From NCBI GenBank assembly GCA_036123585.1, contig JAZADN010000089.1:1-64000 (forward strand): 64,000 bases of DNA, written 5' to 3'. The position numbers were made by a program, and so were the translations under genes. The stretch comes from UBA9410 sp036123585 (GTDB lineage: Bacteria > Actinomycetota > Acidimicrobiia > Acidimicrobiales > MedAcidi-G1). The notes beneath the pieces are model-generated. The model was not told the origin of the DNA, made no database searches, and was given only the letters and a program-made list of their open reading frames with translations. Positions 31,941 through 40,353 of this stretch are shown piece after piece; within the stretch, counting starts at the first letter, position 1; every line of letters begins with the position of its first letter.

Positions 31941-34788
31941 GCTGGCGGGCTCCTTCGTGGTCGACGTGGGCGTGGTGCTCCTGCACCGTCGCCTTGATGC
32001 GCTTGCCGTCCGCCATGAGGACCGTGATCTCGGTCCCAGCGGCCGACAGCGACGGATCGACCTGTCCGAGGCAGATCGATCGGCCGAGAGTGGGGGACAT
32101 GCGGCTGGAGGTAATCCGGCCCATGATCCGGTTGGAGTCGCCATCCACTATCTGGGCGGCCTCCTCGGGGACGATCGTGCCGTCCACCGTCTGGATGCCC
32201 ACCAGGATCGGAAGGTCGTCGCGTTCGTAGGCGTGCTTCAGCTCGGGCAGGCCAAGGGTGTCGGTCTTGTCCAGCTTCACCAGGCCGCCGAGGCCGGCAG
32301 TCGGGGCCTTCGACAAGCCGTCGGTGTCCTGACCGACGATGTAGTGGCCCTTCTCGAGGCGGAGGATCCGCTGTGCCTCCACGCCGAACGGCGCACAGCC
32401 GAGGTCGGCCCCGGTCTCCAGCAGGGCTTCCCACACGTGCAGGGCATGTCCCGACGGGACGTGGATCTCGTACGAGAGCTCGCCGGTGAAACCGATCCGC
32501 CAAATGATGCAGTTCTGCACTCCGGCGACCGCGCCTGTCCGCACGCTGAAGTAGGGGAAGGCCTCCGCACTCAGGTCGACGTCTTCAACGAGGCGGTCCA
32601 GCAGCGTCCGGCTGTTCGGGCCGGCCACGTTGATGCTGGTCAGACCACCGGTGACGGCCGTGACGTGTACGTCCCATTCCGGCTTGTAGGTCTGCAGCCA
32701 GTCCTCGAGCATCTCCCAGACAGCACCGGCGCCCGACGACGTGGTGGTCATCAGCCAGTGGTTCTCGCCGAGGCGGCCGGTCACGCCGTCGTCTGACACG
32801 ACGCCGTCCTCGGCCACCATCGTGCCGTAGCGCACGCGACCCACTTCGAGCTTCTGCCACTTGTTCACGTAAACCAACTCAAGGAGTTTCGGTACGTCAG
32901 GACCCCGGAGGTCGAGTTTGCCGAGAGGGGTCACGTCGATGAGGCCGACGTTGGAACGCACGTTGGTCGCCTCGGCCATGGCGTCGCCGTAGTGGTCCGG
33001 ACGGATCCACTGGCCAGCCAGAAGCGGAGAGGCGCCGTGCGCCTCGTGCCAGTCCTGTAGCGCCGAGCGACGTACCGGTTCGTGGATCCGCCCGGCTAGG
33101 GCGCCGAGCGAGATCGGCGAGTAGGGCGGCCGCCACACGGTGGTGCCTATGTCGGCCATGGCCACCTGATTGGCGTCGGCCAGAACGGCCGCGGCGTTGA
33201 CCGTCTCGAGCTTGCCCTGGGCGGGACCCATGGTCACGGTGGTGTAGCGCTTCATCAACTCGATGGAGTCGAACCCCTCCTTGGAGGCCTGGACGAGGTC
33301 CTTCGAGGACACGTCCTCGGAGAAGTCGACCATGCCGTGCGTGGAGCTGCGATAGCACTCCGGGTGGGCCGATCGGGCCAGGGGAGTCCGGTCGTCGGCC
33401 ATCTCCGTCGGCTTCTCCCACGTCGGGGGGTTGGCCCGGGCGGTCTGGCTTACCCGATCGTGGCGGCGGCGCAGCGCACGGTTGGCGGCCAGCGCTCCGG
33501 TCGCCCGGCCATGAGCCTCCAGGTCGTCGGTCGAACCGTCTCCATCGACGCCTCCGGCGACCAGCAGGTTTGGTGGGAGGTCTCCCGACGAGAAGTAGCG
33601 GGCGGCCGACGGATCGTAGATGGGTCGGTCACCGGCCATGTTCAGCAGGGATGTCGGCGCCGTCCATCCGGTGGCAGTCACGACGGTGTCAGCACTGAGC
33701 GTTCGACCGTCGGTGGTTGTCACCTTCGTCACGCGACCCTTCCCCTCGACGGACACGATGCCCTCGCCCTTCCTGGCGTCGAGCACGGCTACGACCTCGA
33801 CGCCAGCCCTATCCAGGTCGGCCACCGCTGCGTCGCCCTCCTCGTTGGCGGTCATGACCACGGCTTTCTCTCCAGGCCTCACGGCGTAGAGGTTGATGAG
33901 GCGTCGGGCGGCACCGGCCAGCAGCACGCCGGGGGTGTCGTTACCGGCGAAGACGTAGGGGCGCTCGATGAGCCCAGGGGCCACCACCATCACGCCGGCC
34001 CGGGCCTTCACGAGGCGTTCGGGGGCGATGGGGTGGCTTCGCTGATTCACTGCGATCCAGTTGTGGTCGTAGCGGCCGGTGACCGTCGAGTCGACGAGGA
34101 CCTCCACGTTGGGATGGGCCTCGCACGCCGAGCCCAGTTCGGCTGCTCTGGCGCGCTGGGCATCATCACCCCAGCGGAGATGGCCACCTAGCTCCGTGTA
34201 ATGCTCGACCAGCATCACCCTGGCGCCCGAATCCGCAGCCGCCAGGGCGGCCCCCATGCCGGCGGGTCCACCGCCGGCGACCAGTACGTCCGGATGGGCG
34301 TACCGCTTGTCATAGGCGCCGTGTTTGCTGGTCTTCCAGTGGATCTCACCACCCGGAGCGAACTTCCGCAGGACCTTCTGGTAGAGCGGCCAGAGGAATC
34401 GCGGCCGCATGAATGTCTTGTAGTAGAAGCCCGAGGAGAGAAAGCGGCCCAACAGTTGGTTGGCCGCAGCGAGGTCGAACTTGAGGCTGGGCCACACGTT
34501 CTGGGTGGACACCACCATGCCGGCCTGCAACTTGCGACTGCCGGCGCGGACGTTCGGCTCGTCACCCACCTGTAGGAACAGGTTCGGGTCCCAGTGGTCG
34601 GCTGTCATGATGCCGCGCTTGCGGTGGTACTTCATTGACCGGCCGAACACGTCGACGCCGTTGGCGGCGAGTGCCGAAGCGATTGTGTCGCCCTCGAAGC
34701 CGGTCACGGCCCTGCCGTTCCAGGTGAACGAGAGGCTCTTGGACCGGTCGATCACCTCCCCTGGCTGTGTGGGAAGTCGGTTGCTCAT
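31933..34788 (-). CDS. soxA: Sarcosine oxidase, alpha subunit
   Basis: A 951-residue protein, the normal size for SoxA. Domains in order: an N-terminal ferredoxin-like region without cluster cysteines (SFTWNGRAVTGFEGDTIASAL), a dinucleotide-binding domain with VAGGGPAGMGAALAAA near residue 170 that binds NAD+, and a C-terminal aminomethyltransferase (GcvT-like) half from about residue 570 (LLAGQWIRPDHYGD, VGLIDVTPLGKLDLRGPD) that handles the folate-bound one-carbon unit. The ATG at 34788 overlaps the soxD stop (ATGA), and the soxG GTG overlaps its own stop. Cytoplasmic. The 21-residue longer in-frame start at 34854 is inside soxD and rejected. Confidence 0.95.
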   Translation of the reverse strand: MSNRLPTQPGEVIDRSKSLSFTWNGRAVTGFEGDTIASALAANGVDVFGRSMKYHRKRGIMTADHWDPNLFLQVGDEPNVRAGSRKLQAGMVVSTQNVWPSLKFDLAAANQLLGRFLSSGFYYKTFMRPRFLWPLYQKVLRKFAPGGEIHWKTSKHGAYDKRYAHPDVLVAGGGPAGMGAALAAADSGARVMLVEHYTELGGHLRWGDDAQRARAAELGSACEAHPNVEVLVDSTVTGRYDHNWIAVNQRSHPIAPERLVKARAGVMVVAPGLIERPYVFAGNDTPGVLLAGAARRLINLYAVRPGEKAVVMTANEEGDAAVADLDRAGVEVVAVLDARKGEGIVSVEGKGRVTKVTTTDGRTLSADTVVTATGWTAPTSLLNMAGDRPIYDPSAARYFSSGDLPPNLLVAGGVDGDGSTDDLEAHGRATGALAANRALRRRHDRVSQTARANPPTWEKPTEMADDRTPLARSAHPECYRSSTHGMVDFSEDVSSKDLVQASKEGFDSIELMKRYTTVTMGPAQGKLETVNAAAVLADANQVAMADIGTTVWRPPYSPISLGALAGRIHEPVRRSALQDWHEAHGASPLLAGQWIRPDHYGDAMAEATNVRSNVGLIDVTPLGKLDLRGPDVPKLLELVYVNKWQKLEVGRVRYGTMVAEDGVVSDDGVTGRLGENHWLMTTTSSGAGAVWEMLEDWLQTYKPEWDVHVTAVTGGLTSINVAGPNSRTLLDRLVEDVDLSAEAFPYFSVRTGAVAGVQNCIIWRIGFTGELSYEIHVPSGHALHVWEALLETGADLGCAPFGVEAQRILRLEKGHYIVGQDTDGLSKAPTAGLGGLVKLDKTDTLGLPELKHAYERDDLPILVGIQTVDGTIVPEEAAQIVDGDSNRIMGRITSSRMSPTLGRSICLGQVDPSLSAAGTEITVLMADGKRIKATVQEHHAHVDHEGARQRV

Positions 34789-35033
34789 GACGCCTCCTGA
34801 CCACGGATCTCGTTGGTGGCCGTGTTGCGCTCGATGGTGAAATAGCGGCGGCAACCGCCACGGCAGTACCAGGTCTCAGTGACCCAGTCGGCCGGGTTGT
34901 GCCGCATGTAGAGGTACTCACGCCACTCGCTCAGCGAGCAGGTGGCGGGATCAGGACGGGAGACGACCTCTCCCGCCGGACGAAGGTCGCCGGAGTTCCG
35001 GGGACCACAGTTGGGACAGGGAACAACGATCAT
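34785..35033 (-). CDS. soxD: Sarcosine oxidase, delta subunit
   Basis: An 82-residue SoxD, the small zinc-binding subunit of heterotetrameric sarcosine oxidase. The zinc ligands are visible as CPNCG at residues 6-10 and the WYCRGGCRRYF pair near 56-65; the middle contains the family EWREYLYMRHNP segment. It lies between soxB and soxA in the usual order, with a one-base stop/start overlap to soxB (TGATG) and a four-base overlap to soxA (ATGA), so translation of the subunits is coupled. Confidence 0.95.
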   Translation of the reverse strand: MIVVPCPNCGPRNSGDLRPAGEVVSRPDPATCSLSEWREYLYMRHNPADWVTETWYCRGGCRRYFTIERNTATNEIRGQEAS

Positions 35034-36322
35034 CAGTGACCCACCGCCGCAGCGCCCTTCTCACCGACGAGGTCTCCCTCGGTGAAGCGCTCGATGCCGA
35101 AGGCTGCGATCAGGTCCGCATTGCGGCCGGTGGCGATCGTCTCAGCCATGGTTTCACCGGCCACCGGGCCGGCCTTGAATCCGTAGGTTCCCCAGCCGAC
35201 GTCGACCAGGTAGCCCTCGACGGGCGTGTTGCCCATCACCGGGGAGTAGTCCGGGGTCATGTCGCAGAGCCCCGACCACTGTCGCAGCAGGCGCATCTTG
35301 GAGATGCCGGGCATGAGTTCCAGTACGTGTCCGGCCAGCTCCTCGGTGAACTCCAGGGTGCCATTGACCCGGTAGGTGCCAACCGGGTCCACCGACGCAC
35401 CGAAGACGAGCTCTCCGCGGTCGGTCTGACTGACGTAGACGTGCAGCGATCCCGACACAACCACCGTGGGCAGGAAAACCTTGCACGGCTCGGTGACCGC
35501 GGCCTGCAGCGGGTGTGTGGTGATGGGAAGCGGCACTCCGGCCATGTTGGAGATCAGCGACGCCCACCCCGCCGTGCAGTTGACGACGATGGGTGCGCTG
35601 ATGTCACCCCGGCTGGTCTTGACGCCGGTGACCTTGCCGCCGGCGCCCTTTCCGCCGGGGCCGGAGCCGCCTTCGACCATGATGTCGAGCACCTCGGTCT
35701 CTTGGAGAATGTGGATGTCGTGTACGTCCGCACCTCGGGCGTAGCCCCACACCACGGCGTCGTGGCGGACGATCCCGCCCGGTGGGTGATGCAGCGCCCC
35801 CAGGATGGGGTACCTGGTATCCGGGGATATGTCGAGGCTCGGTGCGGCCTCCTTGACCTCCTCGGGGCCGATGACCGACGAGTTGATGCCCTGGAGTTTG
35901 TTGACCTCGGCCCGCCAGTGCATGGTGCGCAGCGCAGAGTCAGTGTGGGCCAAGGTCAGATGGCCGCGCTTTGAGAACATGACGTTCAGGTTCAGGTCGG
36001 TAGCCATGGAGTTGTAGAGGTCCAGGCCCCGGTCGTAGAACGCCACGCCCTCCGGCGTGAGGTAGTTGGACCGAACGATGGCGGTGTTGCGGCCCGAACC
36101 ACCGCCGCCGATGTAGCCCTTGTCGACCACTGCGACATTGGTGATGCCATGGTTCTCGGCCAGGTAGTACGCGGTGGCCAGTCCGTGGAGGCCGCCGCCG
36201 ACGATGACGACGTCATAGGACGATCGCATCTCCGGTCGGCGCCACATCCGTGGCCAGTCGCCCCGGGTCAGGCCGTGCTTAATCAGCGCGCCTGCGGAGT
36301 ACTTCGGGGGTCGGTTCCCCAT
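35033..36322 (-). CDS. soxB: Sarcosine oxidase, beta subunit
   Basis: A 429-residue FAD-binding oxidase subunit. VVIVGGGLHGLATAYYLAENHG forms the N-terminal Rossmann motif near 38-59; YIGGGGSGRNTAIVRSNYLTPEG, NCTAGWAS, and the C-terminal SPVMGNTPVEGYLVDVGWGTYGFK are diagnostic for SoxB. It carries the catalytic flavin for sarcosine oxidation. ATG at 36322 is preceded by AGGAAGGAAG; an in-frame start at 36361 lies in the preceding gene and is rejected. The gene begins 17 bases after the stop of the Rieske oxygenase gene, so the oxygenase and sox genes share a transcript. Confidence 0.95.
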   Translation of the reverse strand: MGNRPPKYSAGALIKHGLTRGDWPRMWRRPEMRSSYDVVIVGGGLHGLATAYYLAENHGITNVAVVDKGYIGGGGSGRNTAIVRSNYLTPEGVAFYDRGLDLYNSMATDLNLNVMFSKRGHLTLAHTDSALRTMHWRAEVNKLQGINSSVIGPEEVKEAAPSLDISPDTRYPILGALHHPPGGIVRHDAVVWGYARGADVHDIHILQETEVLDIMVEGGSGPGGKGAGGKVTGVKTSRGDISAPIVVNCTAGWASLISNMAGVPLPITTHPLQAAVTEPCKVFLPTVVVSGSLHVYVSQTDRGELVFGASVDPVGTYRVNGTLEFTEELAGHVLELMPGISKMRLLRQWSGLCDMTPDYSPVMGNTPVEGYLVDVGWGTYGFKAGPVAGETMAETIATGRNADLIAAFGIERFTEGDLVGEKGAAAVGH

Positions 36323-36339
36323 GGGAGATGCTTCCTTCC

Positions 36340-37596
36340 TCAGTCGTCGACGCCACGCCACGGAAGCGGGTTGACCCCGGTGCCGTAGAGCGGCTGGTCG
36401 TCAGATTCGTCGCCGGACGGGATCCTGGCGACCCCGGTGAACCGGTCAGCGAGCATGTTGTGGAACCGGTGGAGCGGCTCCTCGAATCGCGGGGAGAGAC
36501 GGCCGGGCGTGTAGCCCCCGGTGGTCAGGCCTAACTGGCCGCGCTGGACGATGTCGAAGTCCTCGTAGTTCACGTCCAGCCAGAAATCGCGGGTGGTGGC
36601 GAAGTCGTCGTCGGACACGTGCGGATTCGAGGGGGGCAGCAGCCACGTGCAGATCTCGCGGGTCAAGCCGGGCGCCAGCGGCTCGAGGCGCATCACGAAG
36701 ACGTGGTTGGGGAGGACGCTGAGGAGGACATTTGGGAAGAGGGCAATGAACCGTCCGCTAGCGAGGTTGGAGTGGTCGAGACCCTCGGCGGGGGGCATGG
36801 TCGACCAGTCACCTCGTTCATCGGTGGACATCGGCGTGGTGGTCTGCCCGCAGTACATGCCCGCACCCTGGAAGCGGTAGTGGTTCTGGACACGGGACAC
36901 CTTCGACAGTTCTGGATGGACCCAGTGCAGGTGGTAGTACTCCTGGAAGTTCTCGCTGACGAGCTTCCAGTTGGCATCGATGTGGAGCGTCTGCGTCAGG
37001 TGGGCGCGCCAGTCGTCCAGCCGGTACCCGGCCAGTCGTGCGTCGAGGTCTCCGAACCACTGGCCTATCGGAGCCACATCATCGGACAGGCTGACAAAGA
37101 GCAGGCACTGCCACGCCTCGACCCGGACCGAGGTGAGGCCGTAGTCGTCCACGTCGAAGCCATCCACGCCAGCGTCGGCGAACTGGGGAGTGGACACCAG
37201 GGCTCCGTCGCGGTCGTAGCCCCAGCGGTGGTACGGGCAGCGGATCGTGGAGCCCAGAGTGCAGTCGTCTCCGAGTAACTGGGTGCCCCGGTGGCGGCAT
37301 GAGTTGAGGAAGGCCCGGAGTTCGCCCGAGGAGTTGCGGGTGACGATGACGGAGCGCCCGGCGACGGTGCGAACGATTGCGCTGCCGGGCGCGTCGAGCT
37401 CCCCGTGGACTCCGACGCACACCCAGGACGTGGCGAAGACCCGGTCCTGCTCCTCGGCGTAGAACTCCCGGTCGACATAGCAGTCCGCCGGCAGCGCGTG
37501 GGCCTCATGGACAGGACGCCGGGTCCCGATCCAGGCGTCCTCGGAGGCCCATCGGGACGCCGGGACTGCGTGCAGAACGTCGGTGGGGAAGGTCAT
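36340..37596 (-). CDS. Rieske oxygenase, quaternary-amine demethylase type (GbcA/choline monooxygenase-like)
   Basis: A 418-residue Rieske oxygenase alpha subunit. Rieske ligands are Cys100/His102 (SCRHRG) and Cys120/His123 (CPYH). The catalytic domain has NWKLVSENFQEYYHLHWVHPEL, with iron ligands His222 and His227 and Glu216 (not Asp) just before, a pattern seen in glycine-betaine, stachydrine and choline oxygenases, which act as simple trimers. As first gene of an operon with sarcosine oxidase it most likely removes a methyl group from a quaternary or tertiary methylamine such as glycine betaine. The flavin reductase partner is not in the window. A LysR regulator is divergent. Confidence 0.88.
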   Translation of the reverse strand: MTFPTDVLHAVPASRWASEDAWIGTRRPVHEAHALPADCYVDREFYAEEQDRVFATSWVCVGVHGELDAPGSAIVRTVAGRSVIVTRNSSGELRAFLNSCRHRGTQLLGDDCTLGSTIRCPYHRWGYDRDGALVSTPQFADAGVDGFDVDDYGLTSVRVEAWQCLLFVSLSDDVAPIGQWFGDLDARLAGYRLDDWRAHLTQTLHIDANWKLVSENFQEYYHLHWVHPELSKVSRVQNHYRFQGAGMYCGQTTTPMSTDERGDWSTMPPAEGLDHSNLASGRFIALFPNVLLSVLPNHVFVMRLEPLAPGLTREICTWLLPPSNPHVSDDDFATTRDFWLDVNYEDFDIVQRGQLGLTTGGYTPGRLSPRFEEPLHRFHNMLADRFTGVARIPSGDESDDQPLYGTGVNPLPWRGVDD

Positions 37597-37647
37597 GGCG
37601 GTCTGTGCCCTGCTGGCCGGTACCGGCGCGCTGGCAACTGCGCGGGA

Positions 37648-37676
37648 ACCGTATGCCCGGTTTCACCCCATGTAAA
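37648..37676 (-). promoter_or_regulatory. Sigma70-type promoter for the Rieske-sox operon
   Basis: On the minus strand TTTACA (37676-37671) and TACGGT (37653-37648) are separated by exactly 17 bases, a good match to a housekeeping promoter. It gives a leader of about 45 bases before the ATG at 37596. Confidence 0.55.
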
Positions 37677-37692
37677 TGATCAGTAATCTCAT
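37676..37692 (+). promoter_or_regulatory. Possible LysR-type operator
   Basis: ATGA (37676-37679) and TCAT (37689-37692) form a dyad 9 bases apart, with TGATCA inside. It overlaps the -35 region of the Rieske-sox promoter and ends just before the LysR start codon, the place expected for a divergent LysR activator or repressor site. Confidence 0.35.
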
Positions 37693-37698
37693 GGAGGT

Positions 37699-38625
37699 AT
37701 GAATCAGATAACTAGCCGGCGGAACTCGACATCCGACCTGCCCTCAATCCAGGGCCTCAATACGTTCGCCATCGTGGCCCGCCATGACAGCTTCTCCAGC
37801 GCCGCCGAAGAACTGGACATCGGGCAGTCGGCAGTAAGCCACGCCATCCGCCAGTTGGAAAGGTGGTTCGGCTGCTCGTTGTTCGAACGGGACCACAGCG
37901 GCATCCGCCTCACTGACGAGGGACGGATCCTCGCTGACGGGGTAGGGGCTGGACTGTCCCGGGTGCACCAAGCAGTCCGGGATGTCCAGCACCTCCACGA
38001 CCACGACACGGAGGTTGTGACCATCTCCGTGTCCACGGCGACCGCCTCCAATTGGCTGATTCCCCGACTCGCCCGCTTCAAGCAGGACCATCAGGAGATC
38101 GACGTCCGCTGCGTGACCACGGATTCGGACCGCAACTTCGACACCGGTTCCGTCGACCTGTTCATCCCGGTCGGCCGGGCCCGGTGGCCAGGATGTCAGC
38201 GCTGGCCCCTGATGGCGGAGACCGTCTACCCGGTGTGCAGCTCTGCCTACGCTGCTTCCGTTGGGGTGTTGCCATGGGACATCGAGGTACTGATGGCCGC
38301 CCAACTTCTGACGCTCCAGGAGAGGCACCGGTCACGGATGCGGTGGTCGGAGTGGTTCCGCTCCGTTGGCGCCACTGTGCCGGAGGGCGTCGGCCAGGGC
38401 ATCACGAACGACTACACGGTGTTGCTCCACGCCGCCATGGAGGGGCAGGGCGTCGGCCTCGGGTGGCACCACCTCGTAGGCGAACTGGTGCAGCAGGGCC
38501 GCTTGGTCCGGCCTGTCGCCGAGGAGGTCACCACCGACGAGCCCCTCTGGCTGAACGCTCCACCCGGGCGAGCACTCACCTCGGCCACAGAGGCCTTCCG
38601 GAACTGGCTCCTGGCCACTGCCTGA
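37699..38625 (+). CDS. LysR family transcriptional regulator
   Basis: A 308-residue LysR-type regulator. The N-terminal helix-turn-helix (DSFSSAAEELDIGQSAVSHAIRQLERWFG) and linker are clear, followed by a GcvA-like effector domain (VTISVSTATASNWLIPRLARF). Such proteins bind a pathway metabolite and activate a divergent operon; the Rieske-sox operon lies back to back across 102 bases. GGAGG at 37693-37697 sits only one base from the ATG, too close for a normal RBS, so either the start is slightly further on or translation starts unusually; no better in-frame ATG or GTG is visible before the conserved region. Confidence 0.9.
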   Translation: MNQITSRRNSTSDLPSIQGLNTFAIVARHDSFSSAAEELDIGQSAVSHAIRQLERWFGCSLFERDHSGIRLTDEGRILADGVGAGLSRVHQAVRDVQHLHDHDTEVVTISVSTATASNWLIPRLARFKQDHQEIDVRCVTTDSDRNFDTGSVDLFIPVGRARWPGCQRWPLMAETVYPVCSSAYAASVGVLPWDIEVLMAAQLLTLQERHRSRMRWSEWFRSVGATVPEGVGQGITNDYTVLLHAAMEGQGVGLGWHHLVGELVQQGRLVRPVAEEVTTDEPLWLNAPPGRALTSATEAFRNWLLATA

Positions 38626-38664
38626 ACCGCCCTCCCACGGAAGCAGCCAGCCGAGAGGTCGGCC

Positions 38665-38670
38665 TAGTGT
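38665..38670 (+). promoter_or_regulatory. Likely leaderless -10 box (TAGTGT)
   Basis: TAGTGT ends 6 bases before the ATG of the uracil phosphoribosyltransferase gene. Confidence 0.45.
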
Positions 38671-38676
38671 GGACCG

Positions 38677-39300
38677 ATGCCCGAACTTCATGTCGTCGAC
38701 CACCCACTGGTCGTCCACAAGCTCACCCAGATGCGCAGGGCCGAGACCCCCAGCGAACGGTTCCGTCAGCTTCTCACCGAGACGGCACTGCTCTTGACCT
38801 ACGAGGTCACCCGGGAACTCCCGCTCCAGGAGGTCCGCATCACCACACCGCTGAGCGAGACGGACCAACCCGAGCTCGTCGAGGAACCGGTCGTGGTTTC
38901 CATTCTGCGAGCCGGCAACGGCCTCCTCGATGGCGTGTTGCGGGTGATCCCCTCGGCGCGAGTGGGACACGTCGGGCTCTATCGGGACCACGACACCCTC
39001 GAAGCCGTCGAGTACTACTGCAAGCTCCCGCCGGTCGAGGGCCGCACGGTGATTGTGGTGGACCCCATGCTGGCCACAGGCAACTCCGCCGCCGCAGCAC
39101 TCGAGATCGTGAAGCGAGGCCACCCGGCGGCCATCCGTTTCCTGTGTCTGCTGGCAGCTCCCGAGGGCATACAGGCCCTGCACGCCGCCCACCCCGACGT
39201 AGCGATCTGGACCGGGTCGGTGGATGAGCGGCTGAACGAGGTCGGCTACATCGTTCCCGGCCTAGGCGACGCCGGTGACCGGATATTCGGCACGACCTGA
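38677..39300 (+). CDS. upp: Uracil phosphoribosyltransferase
   Basis: A 207-residue enzyme of normal length that converts uracil and PRPP to UMP in pyrimidine salvage. Typical segments: VVDHPLVVHKLTQMRR at the start, RELPLQEVRITTPL, RAGNGLLDGVL, the PRPP-binding VIVVDPMLATGNSA (about 127-140) and the uracil-binding end GYIVPGLGDAGDRIFGT. The stop region overlaps the GTG start of the deacetylase gene by 26 bases in another frame. A leaderless-type promoter precedes it. Confidence 0.96.
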   Translation: MPELHVVDHPLVVHKLTQMRRAETPSERFRQLLTETALLLTYEVTRELPLQEVRITTPLSETDQPELVEEPVVVSILRAGNGLLDGVLRVIPSARVGHVGLYRDHDTLEAVEYYCKLPPVEGRTVIVVDPMLATGNSAAAALEIVKRGHPAAIRFLCLLAAPEGIQALHAAHPDVAIWTGSVDERLNEVGYIVPGLGDAGDRIFGTT

Positions 39301-40333
39301 GTTTCGGGCCCGGCGTTGGGTCGCTGTCGTCGCCGGACTGGGGCTCAGCGCCGCACTCTGGTCCGCCAGCCCGGTCCGTGCCCAGGAGGCCCCGGCGGCC
39401 GGGGCGGCGATGTCCACTGCGCCTCCGGGAGTCGTCCACCTCACCTTCGACGATGGCCCGGACCAGCTGTTCACACCAGTCCTCCTCGATCTTCTCGACC
39501 GGCACGGGATCCGGGCAACGTTCTTCCCCCTCGGCCGAAACCTGGAGCAGCGATGGGGGAGCGACGAGGTCCAGGATCTCCTCAATCGCGGACATGCGGT
39601 CGGGAACCACACCACCCACCACCGCCAGCTCACCAAGCAACATCCGTGGCGGATGGCTGCCGACCTCCACGAGGCCTCCGAGCTACTGGACACCCTTACC
39701 GGCTATCGACCGGCCTGCTACCGGGCGCCCTACGGCGACCGCGACGACACGGTGGACGAGGTGGCCAACTCGCTGGGAATGGTCCATGTCGGCTGGACGG
39801 CCGACCCCCAGGAATGGCGGAATCCGTGGGTGCCTCTGGTTCTCGACTACCTGCTTGGCGAGAGACACCACGGGTCGGTGGTCCTGCTCCATGACCGGAA
39901 GTGGCTGAGCCTCCACATCGTGGACGAGATGGCCCAACGTTTCATCGCCGACGGCTGGTCCTTCGACGTGGTGCCCGACTGCCGTCAGGGCTGGGAGCGC
40001 GAGGCGCGAATGGCCACCCGATACCCAGGCGATCCTCCCGTCGGGCGTGTAGAGGCCGTGGCAGAGGTCAAGGGTGGCTTGGCCGTCGTGGGCTGGGCCT
40101 ATGACGCGGACCGGCCGGACGGGGGCCTCGTGGTCAGGGCCGCCCTCGACGGCGACCGGGTGGTAGATATCGCGACGACCGTGCCCGACCACGGCTTTTC
40201 AGTCATAGTCGACGGACCTGTTGCTGTTCCCCTGTGTGTCTGGGTCGCCGATGCTGGCGTGCCACGCCACGACAGCCACCTCGGGTGCCACCGCCCGGGC
40301 CCGATCCCGGACTGGCAGCCCCCCGGGGGCTGA
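39275..40333 (+). CDS. Secreted polysaccharide deacetylase with C-terminal GWAYD module
   Basis: A 352-residue NodB-domain protein. Residues 13-37 form a signal peptide (RRWVAVVAGLGLSAALW, cleavage near ASPVRAQ), so it is exported. The deacetylase motifs are complete: TFDDGP (57-62; Asp59, Asp60), H-x3-H in NHTTHH (His112, His116), RAPYG near 149 and VLLHD near 207. It would remove acetyl groups from peptidoglycan or another polymer. The last 90 residues contain VVGWAYDADRPDGG and VPLCVWVADAG, a module often found at the end of actinobacterial cell-wall hydrolases. GTG start overlaps the upp gene. Confidence 0.88.
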   Translation: MTGYSARPEFRARRWVAVVAGLGLSAALWSASPVRAQEAPAAGAAMSTAPPGVVHLTFDDGPDQLFTPVLLDLLDRHGIRATFFPLGRNLEQRWGSDEVQDLLNRGHAVGNHTTHHRQLTKQHPWRMAADLHEASELLDTLTGYRPACYRAPYGDRDDTVDEVANSLGMVHVGWTADPQEWRNPWVPLVLDYLLGERHHGSVVLLHDRKWLSLHIVDEMAQRFIADGWSFDVVPDCRQGWEREARMATRYPGDPPVGRVEAVAEVKGGLAVVGWAYDADRPDGGLVVRAALDGDRVVDIATTVPDHGFSVIVDGPVAVPLCVWVADAGVPRHDSHLGCHRPGPIPDWQPPGG

Positions 40334-40341
40334 CCTCCACC

Positions 40342-40347
40342 TACGCT
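40342..40347 (+). promoter_or_regulatory. Likely leaderless -10 box (TACGCT)
   Basis: TACGCT ends 6 bases before the GTG at 40354. Confidence 0.4.
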
Positions 40348-40353
40348 GCCGCC

